5,274 nt of DNA from Deltaproteobacteria bacterium. GTDB lineage: Bacteria > Desulfobacterota > GWC2-55-46. Below are positions 1 through 4,551 of this stretch, piece after piece. Location: assembly GCA_016182705.1 (NCBI GenBank), contig JACPGA010000194.1, positions 1 through 5,274 on the forward strand, written 5' to 3'. Numbering within the stretch: the first letter of the stretch is position 1; every line of letters begins with the position of its first letter. Below the pieces are notes generated by a model. It was given only the letters and a program-made list of their open reading frames with translations, had not been told where the DNA came from and searched no databases. Both the position numbers and the translations under genes were made by a program.

Positions 1-94
1 ACCTTATGCTTCGCTACGCCGGGTAAACCGTGATTTGTTTAAAGACAAAACAAAGGGAATAAATTAGCATACTGGACTTTTCCTTTACAAACTC

Positions 95-391
95 TCAGCA
101 GCAAGCCCCGGTTTTTTCATCCCCGTCCGAGCAGCCGCACGAAGCATCTCCTGTTATCATGCCCTTTATGAGGGCTGCGGCGCACCCAACCCCGGCCCTG
201 ACGGTTATCGCGCCTGCCGCGCAGTTTTTCATGCAAGCTCCGCATTCCATGCACAGATCCCTGTCAGTGATTCTTGCCTTTTTCCCTTCCATCTCAAAGA
301 CGCCATGCGGGCAGACTTGCGTGCACATGGTGCAGCCGTTGCATTTAGAGGAGTCATACTCAAGCGTGCTCACATTCGGCAGGTACTTCAT
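95..391 (-). CDS. hgcB: HgcB, mercury-methylation 2[4Fe-4S] ferredoxin
   Basis: HgcB is the ferredoxin partner of HgcA. It is thought to reduce the corrinoid cofactor and to bind or deliver Hg(II) during methylmercury synthesis at the cytoplasmic face of the membrane. The 98-residue protein shows two ferredoxin cluster motifs: Cys17-x2-Cys20-x2-Cys23-x3-Cys27-Pro, and Cys47-x2-Cys50-x2-Cys53-x3-Cys57. The second contains CMECGAC (47-53), the HgcB signature that separates it from ordinary ferredoxins. Cys70 (in VGCAAA) and the terminal Cys97-Cys98 pair match the extra cysteines known in the family (Cys73 and Cys94/95 in the Desulfovibrio ND132 protein). Length is normal for the family. The ATG overlaps the hgcA stop as ATGA, with only a weak GGGG upstream, so translation is probably coupled to hgcA. 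A further CGC at 85-87 lies in the tail. Identification rests on motifs plus the adjacent hgcA. Confidence 0.96.
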   Translation of the reverse strand: MKYLPNVSTLEYDSSKCNGCTMCTQVCPHGVFEMEGKKARITDRDLCMECGACMKNCAAGAITVRAGVGCAAALIKGMITGDASCGCSDGDEKTGACC

Positions 392-1479
392 AGCAGCCCC
401 AATGTTTTAATTTTGAATACCGAGAGCAGGACGAATGAAAGAACCGTTCCGCCGATATAGACCGGTATAGAGTAGCGAAGCTCCTTTTGCACGCCGGACA
501 AGCCTGTATAAACAGTCGACCCGGTGAACTGAAGGGCGACATAAGAACTCGCGAGCGGGAAGAAAAGGTATCTGGCAATATCAAGATAAAGGCTCGATGG
601 CCAACCAGCGAACCAGTCAAATACCAACACCATCATAAGGCCCGTAACCCATCCCTTCAAAGCGAAAGACCTGAAAGGGACCCATGGCAGAAGCGTTGGG
701 GTAATAAAAGCTCCTGCTATTATCGACAGGAAGCCGAGAGCGGCAAGCGGAAGGCCCCAGTCTGCCGCCTCGCTGAAGGATATGCCGGATGGCGTCAAGC
801 CGAAGAGGGCCAGCACGATAAGCGCGAACACGCTGAAGCCTTTGAGCGCTGGGCGAATCTCCATCGGCGTGAGGACGACCCTGTCGAGGAGGCTGAAGCC
901 GACCTGCCTCATCCCTGCGGCGGCCTTGTACCCCGCATTGACAAAGCCCTTGAGGTCAGTTGCCCTTACAGGCCCGTATATGACACGGAAGCCTGTCTGC
1001 CTTTTCACCTCGTGGGCCGCGACCCCTGGCGCGCCTAACTGCGGAAGTATAAGCCGCCTGTGCGAGACCACGCTGAACAGCTGCGTGGAAAATATCTTTT
1101 TAACGAGTTCTTCAGTGCCGAATGTGCCCTTCCCCGCGGCGCACCAGACATTTATGCCTTTGGTATCGAGCACGAGTATCCAGGCATCGGTATCGATAAG
1201 CGCGCTCCTGAGTTTATCAAAGCTCAGGCCGTAATTCGCTGTCACGAAAACATCGGATTCCTTACCGGGATTGCCCAGAGCGTACAGACCGGGCTTTACC
1301 ATGTACTTCGCCCTGTAAGCGCCGACCCTGCACCGCAAATGCGCGAGATGGTCCTTAAGGGTAAGGACTGAATCCGTCTTAAAGACATTGCTGGTGGTCG
1401 GCTCAGAGGGGCAGCAAGCTGTTTTTTCCTGAGCGCTCCCGCAGCAGCCGCTCTGCCCTGCCTTCGGTATTATCTTCAT
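388..1479 (-). CDS. hgcA: HgcA, mercury-methylating corrinoid membrane protein
   Basis: HgcA carries a cobalamin cofactor and transfers its methyl group to Hg(II), giving methylmercury. The decisive motif is NVWCAAGK at residues 110-117. Cys113 corresponds to the cap-helix cysteine that ligands cobalt (Cys93 in Desulfovibrio ND132). Residues of about 35-200 form the soluble domain related to the corrinoid iron-sulfur protein of the acetyl-CoA pathway. Residues of about 211-233, 241-266, 272-293, 301-320 and 338-357 are hydrophobic and give the expected five membrane helices. Motif plus C-terminal membrane domain excludes an ordinary CdhD/AcsC-type corrinoid protein. At 363 residues it is slightly longer than the ND132 protein. 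The extra N-terminus holds two vicinal cysteine pairs (12-13, 22-23). The ATG overlaps the hgcC stop (ATGA) and is preceded by AAGGAG five bases upstream, which fixes the start. hgcB follows with a second ATGA overlap. No frame damage is seen. Confidence 0.97.
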   Translation of the reverse strand: MKIIPKAGQSGCCGSAQEKTACCPSEPTTSNVFKTDSVLTLKDHLAHLRCRVGAYRAKYMVKPGLYALGNPGKESDVFVTANYGLSFDKLRSALIDTDAWILVLDTKGINVWCAAGKGTFGTEELVKKIFSTQLFSVVSHRRLILPQLGAPGVAAHEVKRQTGFRVIYGPVRATDLKGFVNAGYKAAAGMRQVGFSLLDRVVLTPMEIRPALKGFSVFALIVLALFGLTPSGISFSEAADWGLPLAALGFLSIIAGAFITPTLLPWVPFRSFALKGWVTGLMMVLVFDWFAGWPSSLYLDIARYLFFPLASSYVALQFTGSTVYTGLSGVQKELRYSIPVYIGGTVLSFVLLSVFKIKTLGLL

Positions 1480-1748
1480 AACAGCTCCTTCATCACCGGG
1501 CCTAACCTGTCCTTGAGGAGAGAGACCATATCCTCGACTTTCACGAGCGTAATGCAGCAGACCTGCCCGTCCTTCTCCCAGGTGGCGGCCACGAGCTTGT
1601 CAGAAGGCTTTATGCCAGCCCTCTCGCGCAGTTCCTTGGGAAGCACCATCTGTCCCCTGTCATCTACGCTGATCACGGCCTCGACCCTGCAGCTGTCGGC
1701 CTTAACCGCGGTCGGGTCGCAGCACGCGTCTTTTTTCTTCCTCGCCAT
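1476..1748 (-). CDS. hgcC: HgcC-like AbrB/SpoVT-fold protein, probable hgc operon regulator
   Basis: A 90-residue protein with a swapped-hairpin AbrB/MazE/SpoVT DNA-binding domain at about residues 22-58: the typical run VDDRGQMVLPKELRERAGI (28-46) is followed by a KPSDKL turn. Small AbrB-type proteins next to hgcAB are known as HgcAB-associated proteins (HgcC); their function is unproven. I infer a transcription factor, possibly acting on its own promoter just upstream. The protein is unusually rich in cysteine for this fold (Cys9-Cys10, Cys20, Cys64-Cys65), which could sense a thiol-binding metal. The ATG at 1748 is chosen because GGAG lies seven bases upstream and the promoter lies at 1789-1816. 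The frame is open up to 1895, but an earlier start would place the promoter inside the gene and add a segment unlike any AbrB domain. The stop overlaps hgcA. The fold is clear; the regulatory role is inferred. Confidence 0.88.
   Translation of the reverse strand: MARKKKDACCDPTAVKADSCRVEAVISVDDRGQMVLPKELRERAGIKPSDKLVAATWEKDGQVCCITLVKVEDMVSLLKDRLGPVMKELL
1485..1490 (-). promoter_or_regulatory. Shine-Dalgarno sequence of hgcA
   Basis: AAGGAG lies inside the last codons of hgcC, five bases before the hgcA ATG. It supports the ATG at 1479 as the start and means that ribosomes finishing hgcC deliver directly onto hgcA. Confidence 0.8.
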
Positions 1749-1755
1749 CCGTTGA

Positions 1756-1759
1756 CTCC
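1756..1759 (-). promoter_or_regulatory. Shine-Dalgarno sequence of hgcC
   Basis: GGAG (in CGGAGTCAACGG) stands seven bases before the ATG at 1748. It decides the start of hgcC in favour of the 90-residue protein rather than the longer 139-residue open frame. Confidence 0.7.
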
Positions 1760-1775
1760 GATTTTTCCGTATTTT

Positions 1776-1807
1776 CAGAATAATCAGAATTATACCAGAA
1801 ATCAGAA
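1776..1807 (-). repeat. Four TTCTG repeats across the hgc promoter (candidate operator)
   Basis: On the minus strand TTCTG occurs at 1807-1803, 1800-1796, 1789-1785 and 1780-1776, three of the four as TTCTGA. The copies lie in the spacer, directly next to and just after the -10 box, and around the likely transcription start. A repressor bound here would block RNA polymerase. The adjacent hgcC product, an AbrB-fold protein, is the natural candidate ligand. The repeats are visible; their role is inferred, and the AT-rich setting makes some chance repetition possible. Confidence 0.4.
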
Positions 1808-1816
1808 ATTTGTAAA
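1789..1816 (-). promoter_or_regulatory. sigma-70-type promoter of the hgcC-hgcA-hgcB operon
   Basis: Read on the minus strand, TTTACA (1816-1811, five of six matches to TTGACA) is followed by a 16-base spacer and a perfect TATAAT (1794-1789). The base pattern TGG just before it gives an extended -10 (TGnTATAAT). Transcription should begin near 1782, leaving a leader of about 34 bases before the hgcC ATG. The surroundings are AT-rich, unlike the flanking genes. The promoter implies that the hgc operon is transcribed independently of the che-bamD-TPR block. Confidence 0.75.
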
Positions 1817-1848
1817 AATGTTTTTTTGAAGTGACGCGCGGGCACGCT

Positions 1849-1870
1849 CCGCCCTTTGACGTCAGGGCAG
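1849..1870. repeat. Inverted repeat around a TGACGTCA palindrome
   Basis: On the plus strand CCGCCCT (1849-1855) and AGGGCAG (1864-1870) can pair: five Watson-Crick pairs, then one wobble and one more pair. The eight-base loop overlaps the perfect palindrome TGACGTCA (1857-1864). It lies about 33 bases upstream of the hgc -35 box. It could be a dimeric regulator site or a weak transcript hairpin ending the upstream operon. There is no T-run directly after it in the minus direction, so an intrinsic terminator is not supported. Confidence 0.3.
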
Positions 1871-1946
1871 GCTTCGAGTTTATCAAAGGCCGCAAAAGTC
1901 TTTTGGAAAGAATAGATGACGGAGGATGAAACGGGTAAGGGCAAAC

Positions 1947-1981
1947 GGCCTGTTGTCAGCTGCTTCCGCTACTGTCAGGCC
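1947..1981 (-). repeat. Inverted repeat over the stop codon of the TPR gene
   Basis: GGCCTG and CAGGCC (1981-1976 and 1952-1947, minus strand) form a six-base stem enclosing 23 bases that can fold further (CAG/CTG). The first arm overlaps the TGA of the TPR gene. The position suits a 3'-end hairpin of the che-bamD-TPR transcript, but no T-run follows, so it is not a standard Rho-independent terminator. Confidence 0.25.
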
Positions 1982-2682
1982 TTGGGCGTAAGGAGGAGGT
2001 TCATGTACATCTGCGCTATCTTGTCTTCGGGGTTTGCCCTGAGGACCTTCAGCCACTCCGACCTGGCTTTCTCATGCTGGCCTGTAGTGTAGTAGGTAAG
2101 CCCGAGCTGCACGCGCGAATGAGCGTAGTCAGGGTGCTCCCTGACCGTCTCCTCAAGCTCCTTCAAGGCGCTCTCGTAGTCTTTCATGTCCCTGTAGACC
2201 ACGCCGAGGCTCGTCTTTATGTCAACGAACTCGGGCCGGAGCTTGAGAGCTTTTTTGAACTCGTCGGCGGCTTCGCTGTAGAAGCCCAGGTCTTTGTATA
2301 TCGCGCCCAGACCGGAATGCATGTTGGCGAGCTTGCCCTTGACGTAAGGGTCCAGGTAGCTCTTGGCGTCCTTCCTGCCCTCCCTCGCGATAGCGTAGAC
2401 CTCGGAGGAGCGCTCGAACTGGCCAAGCTCGTTGTAGACGACTGAAAGGTTCAGAGATGCTTCCGTGTACGCGGGGTTTATTTCGATAGCCTTTTTGAAG
2501 GCCTTTATGGCGTCCTCGAACCTCGAATTATTATAGTATATGAGGCCGAGCATGTTGTAGACGTCGGCGAACTGGTTCTTCTCGGCCGCGACCTTTTCAA
2601 GGTACTGGAGAGCGGTGTCGTATTTCCTGTCGTCGAACGAACGCTTGCCCAGGTCGTAGTTGTGTTGCCAGCCTTTATCCAT
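1975..2682 (-). CDS. Tetratricopeptide-repeat protein, function unknown
   Basis: A 235-residue protein made almost wholly of TPR helix pairs at about residues 4-37, 38-71, 72-105, 118-151, 152-185 and 186-219. These show the usual pattern (for example LGLIYYNNSRFEDAIKAFKK at 45-64). A charged linker at about 101-117 separates the first three repeats from the last three, and residues 220-235 look like a capping helix. There is no signal peptide, lipobox or membrane helix, so it is probably a cytoplasmic scaffold that binds other proteins. The start is firm: GGAGG stands four bases before the ATG. It follows bamD by 24 bases and probably shares its transcript, with the che genes upstream. The partner is unknown; a link with the chemosensory array or with envelope assembly is only suggested by position. 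Similar repeats occur in many unrelated families, so I give no gene symbol. Confidence 0.9.
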   Translation of the reverse strand: MDKGWQHNYDLGKRSFDDRKYDTALQYLEKVAAEKNQFADVYNMLGLIYYNNSRFEDAIKAFKKAIEINPAYTEASLNLSVVYNELGQFERSSEVYAIAREGRKDAKSYLDPYVKGKLANMHSGLGAIYKDLGFYSEAADEFKKALKLRPEFVDIKTSLGVVYRDMKDYESALKELEETVREHPDYAHSRVQLGLTYYTTGQHEKARSEWLKVLRANPEDKIAQMYMNLLLTPKA

Positions 2683-2686
2683 GTCG

Positions 2687-2691
2687 CCTCC
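2687..2691 (-). promoter_or_regulatory. Shine-Dalgarno sequence of the TPR gene
   Basis: GGAGG followed by CGAC and ATG: a strong ribosome binding site in the 24-base gap after bamD. It is the strongest such site in the right-hand operon, suggesting efficient independent initiation on this gene. Confidence 0.75.
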
Positions 2692-2706
2692 AGCAGACCT
2701 GTTCAG

Positions 2707-3489
2707 CTACAGCTTACCCTTCGCCTCAAGCGCGAAGGGGCTTGCGGGGTAATTGGTAATCAGCATCGAGAATGTTTCCTCGGCAAGCGCGGTCTCGCCG
2801 AGCTTTCGGTATGATTCGCCTATATAGAAAAGAGTTTTGTCGTTTATCCCTGAATCAGGGTACTGGCTGAGTATATCGCTGAGGCGCCCGAGGGCGCCCT
2901 TGTAATTCCTGTTCTTGAAATAAAACCTGGCTATGTAGAACTCCTTCTCGGCGAGCCGGTTCTTGAGGAACGAGACAAGCTCTTTTGCCTTGGGGCTGTA
3001 CGGCGAGTCCGGGTAGGCGGCCAGCAGGTCTTCAAACGCGAACAAGGCCTTTCTCGTAGCTGTCTGGTCCCTGTCCAGGCTGAGGACATCCTTGAAGTGG
3101 CTCATGGCTTTCTGGAACTGCGCGTAAGCCGCCCTGGGGTGCGAGGGATGCAGGGCCACGAAGCTCGTGTAATACGACCCGGCGTCCTCGTAATTTTCCC
3201 TGGAATAGCTCACGTCAGCGATCATCAGCTGCGCGTCAGTTGCGTACTGGCTCAAGGGATGGTCCTCGAGGATGGCCTTGAAGCCCCTTTCAGACTCTTC
3301 GAGCTTGCCGGAAAGATACGACTCCACAGCCGAGCTGTAAAGCCCGGCAGCGTCTCTCTTGATGTCGGCATCCGGGGCGGCACAGCCGGAAAACAGGGCA
3401 GCCGAAACGAGAAGCGCCGCGAAAGCGCCGGTGAGGCCATATAAGAATTTCACGCGTTGAAGGAACATATGCATTATAAAGGCTATCAC
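2707..3489 (-). CDS. bamD: BamD, outer-membrane protein assembly lipoprotein
   Basis: BamD is an essential lipoprotein of the BAM complex, which with BamA inserts beta-barrel proteins into the outer membrane; it acts from the periplasmic face. The N-terminus carries a lipoprotein signal peptide: a basic region, the hydrophobic stretch of about 17-34, and a lipobox LFSGC with the lipidated Cys36. TPR-like helix pairs fill about 45-260. The segment DRDQTATRKALFAFEDLL (139-156) with the following YPDSPY is characteristic of the YfiO/BamD family, and the total of about 260 residues is normal. The GTG at 3489 overlaps the stop of the upstream CheW half as GTGA. Later starts at ATG 3474, ATG 3468 or GTG 3453 would give a more usual short signal peptide, and no start has a good Shine-Dalgarno sequence, so the exact start is uncertain. 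Clustering directly behind chemosensory genes is unusual. A less specific YfiO-like lipoprotein is possible. Confidence 0.9.
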   Translation of the reverse strand: MIAFIMHMFLQRVKFLYGLTGAFAALLVSAALFSGCAAPDADIKRDAAGLYSSAVESYLSGKLEESERGFKAILEDHPLSQYATDAQLMIADVSYSRENYEDAGSYYTSFVALHPSHPRAAYAQFQKAMSHFKDVLSLDRDQTATRKALFAFEDLLAAYPDSPYSPKAKELVSFLKNRLAEKEFYIARFYFKNRNYKGALGRLSDILSQYPDSGINDKTLFYIGESYRKLGETALAEETFSMLITNYPASPFALEAKGKL

Positions 3490-3776
3490 ACAAAACCCGG
3501 TTTTTTCAAGCTCATTTCGGCCTTGAGCCGATCCGTCTCCTTGAGGGAGAGCGGGCCCGAGAGCGCCGCTTTCTCTTCTGGCGTAAGAAGCAGTTCAGCG
3601 TTCAGGATGAGCACGCGTGAGCCCTCGGATTCAAACTCCGCCTCTACCATATGGTCCCATTTCGAACCCGCGCCTGGGGGCCTCGAGGTGAAGTCCCTTG
3701 CCCCGGGCGTGATGTCGGATATGGCGTCAACGATGAGACCGGCAATGAGGGAATCTATGGAACTTATTATAATCAT
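3486..3776 (-). CDS. C-terminal half of a split CheW-like protein
   Basis: These 96 codons continue, in the same frame, the CheW-like gene ending at 3777. The TAA at 3779-3777 is followed directly by this ATG. The opening strand and turn (MIIIS...AGLIVDAISDI, residues 1-21) match RILIV...AGFLVDRLGGV of the neighbouring intact CheW, so this is the second half of a CheW fold. The later part ends with a strand (SRVLILNAELLL, 53-64) like the final strand of CheW, followed by a charged helix of about 67-92. There is no Shine-Dalgarno sequence before the ATG; expression would need reinitiation after the TAA. Either the gene is a pseudogene made by one nonsense change, or the protein is produced as two chains, or the stop is a sequence error. 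The conserved downstream frame argues that any lesion is recent. The stop overlaps the bamD start. Confidence 0.6.
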   Translation of the reverse strand: MIIISSIDSLIAGLIVDAISDITPGARDFTSRPPGAGSKWDHMVEAEFESEGSRVLILNAELLLTPEEKAALSGPLSLKETDRLKAEMSLKKPGFV

Positions 3777-4016
3777 TTACGAATCAAGCTGCGACGGCGG
3801 AAGGGAAAATCTTTTCCTCAGGTCGATGAGAGGCACAAGGATGGAACGGACCCGGATAAACCCTTCGATAAAAGGCGGGTACTCGCAGGCCTCCGGTGCC
3901 CTGTATTTTATTATCTCCCTTACCGCCGAGACATCAAGGCCGAACTCATGGCCGGAGAGCCTGAAGCGGATAAACTGGAAGTCCGGATTTGAATACTTTG
4001 ACCTTGCCTTTTTCAT
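3777..4016 (-). CDS. N-terminal half of a split CheW-like protein
   Basis: CheW proteins link CheA to chemoreceptors in the signalling array. These 79 residues contain the first half of the fold: strands FQFIRFRLSGHEFGLDVSAV (13-32), the REIIKY segment, PPFIEGFIRVRSILVPLIDL (47-66), and RKRFSLPP. This parallels RTPAYILGILSVRGEMITVIDLRMRFGM in the CheW just upstream. RVRSILVPLIDL replaces the usual RGxxxPVIDL, so the common glycine after arginine is missing. Translation stops at a TAA exactly where the next conserved strand should begin, and the remaining half lies in frame beyond it. Together the halves span 176 codons including the stop, against 178 for the intact neighbour. The ATG overlaps the upstream CheW stop (ATGA). 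On its own this half is unlikely to fold as a full CheW. Confidence 0.65.
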   Translation of the reverse strand: MKKARSKYSNPDFQFIRFRLSGHEFGLDVSAVREIIKYRAPEACEYPPFIEGFIRVRSILVPLIDLRKRFSLPPSQLDS

Positions 4017-4549
4017 TGCTGCTCGTCAGGTTCAATGAGGGTTGTGGCGTTAAGGAGCAGCACGCTGTTGCCAGCGGACTGGACAACGCCCTTTAAAAAC
4101 CGGCCAGGCACGCCAAGGTCAGGGCCGGGCTCTTCCACGGAGGCGGCCCTTACGGCCTTGACTCCGCCCAGCCTGTCGACAAGAAAACCGGCCTTAAGGT
4201 CCTCTACCGTAACAATAAGTATCCTTGAGGAAGACAACGCCTCCGTGGGCTCCATGCCAAACCTCATCCGAAGGTCGATGACGGTGATCATCTCTCCCCT
4301 GACCGAGAGTATGCCCAATATGTACGCCGGAGTCCTCGGGACTTCGGTTATCTGCCTGGGCCTCAAGACTTCGACCGCGTCGGAGACCTCGAAAGCGCAC
4401 TCGCGGGGGCCGGTGATAAAAGAGATTATGTTAAGGCTCTCCTCGTCAGGGCCCCTGTATTCGAGGCTAGCGAGGTAGTTCTCTTCGGTGGGGGCCACCG
4501 TAAGCTGGCGCTCGGCTTCCAGCTTGCGCGGGTCCTGTTTGCGCTTCAT
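4013..4549 (-). CDS. cheW: CheW chemotaxis coupling protein
   Basis: An intact CheW of 178 residues, coupling chemoreceptors to CheA in the membrane-associated array. The N-terminal 35 or so residues are charged and variable. The CheW fold runs from about residue 38 to 173: IISFITGPRECAFEVSDAVE, then VPRTPAYILGILSVRGEMIT and VIDLRMRF with the typical Arg-Gly turn, RILIVTVEDLKAGFLVDRLG, and a final strand VLLLNATTLI. The ATG at 4549 starts two bases after the CheA stop. A TTG at 4555 that overlaps the CheA TGA would add two residues; neither has a clear Shine-Dalgarno sequence, so translation is probably coupled to cheA. The stop overlaps the next CheW start (ATGA). Paired CheW genes after one CheA suggest a specialised chemosensory cluster. 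Which pathway it serves (flagella, pili or another output) cannot be read here, since no receptor or response regulator is in the window. Confidence 0.92.
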   Translation of the reverse strand: MKRKQDPRKLEAERQLTVAPTEENYLASLEYRGPDEESLNIISFITGPRECAFEVSDAVEVLRPRQITEVPRTPAYILGILSVRGEMITVIDLRMRFGMEPTEALSSSRILIVTVEDLKAGFLVDRLGGVKAVRAASVEEPGPDLGVPGRFLKGVVQSAGNSVLLLNATTLIEPDEQQ

Positions 4550-4551
4550 GG

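Noticed and set aside
34..54. TTTGTTT-N7-AAACAAA inverted repeat downstream of hgcB as a terminator
   Set aside because: The seven-base stem is perfect but holds only one GC pair and has no T-run after it in the minus direction; it is too weak to call an intrinsic terminator.
487..1038. 183-codon open frame on the plus strand, opposite hgcA
   Set aside because: It lies wholly antisense to a firmly identified HgcA, has a basic, low-complexity composition with no recognisable domain, and has no supporting ribosome site; it is a shadow frame.
1749..1895. N-terminal extension of the HgcC-like protein to an ATG at 1895
   Set aside because: It would overlap the near-consensus promoter, has no Shine-Dalgarno sequence, and adds an AT-rich isoleucine stretch foreign to AbrB proteins, whereas the ATG at 1748 has GGAG seven bases upstream.
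1890..1908. CAAAAGACTTTTG hairpin in the TPR-hgcC gap
   Set aside because: The stem is short and AT-rich with a three-base loop and no following T-run; it is likely chance in AT-rich spacer DNA.
3777..3779. Programmed readthrough or recoding at the TAA in the split CheW gene
   Set aside because: TAA is the least recoded stop; selenocysteine uses TGA and pyrrolysine TAG. No recoding structure was recognised, so mutation, error or reinitiation is simpler.
3457..4038. 193-codon open frame on the plus strand, opposite the split CheW
   Set aside because: The CheW strand motifs are on the minus strand in matching order, and the plus-strand translation resembles no known fold. The length reflects GC-biased codons.
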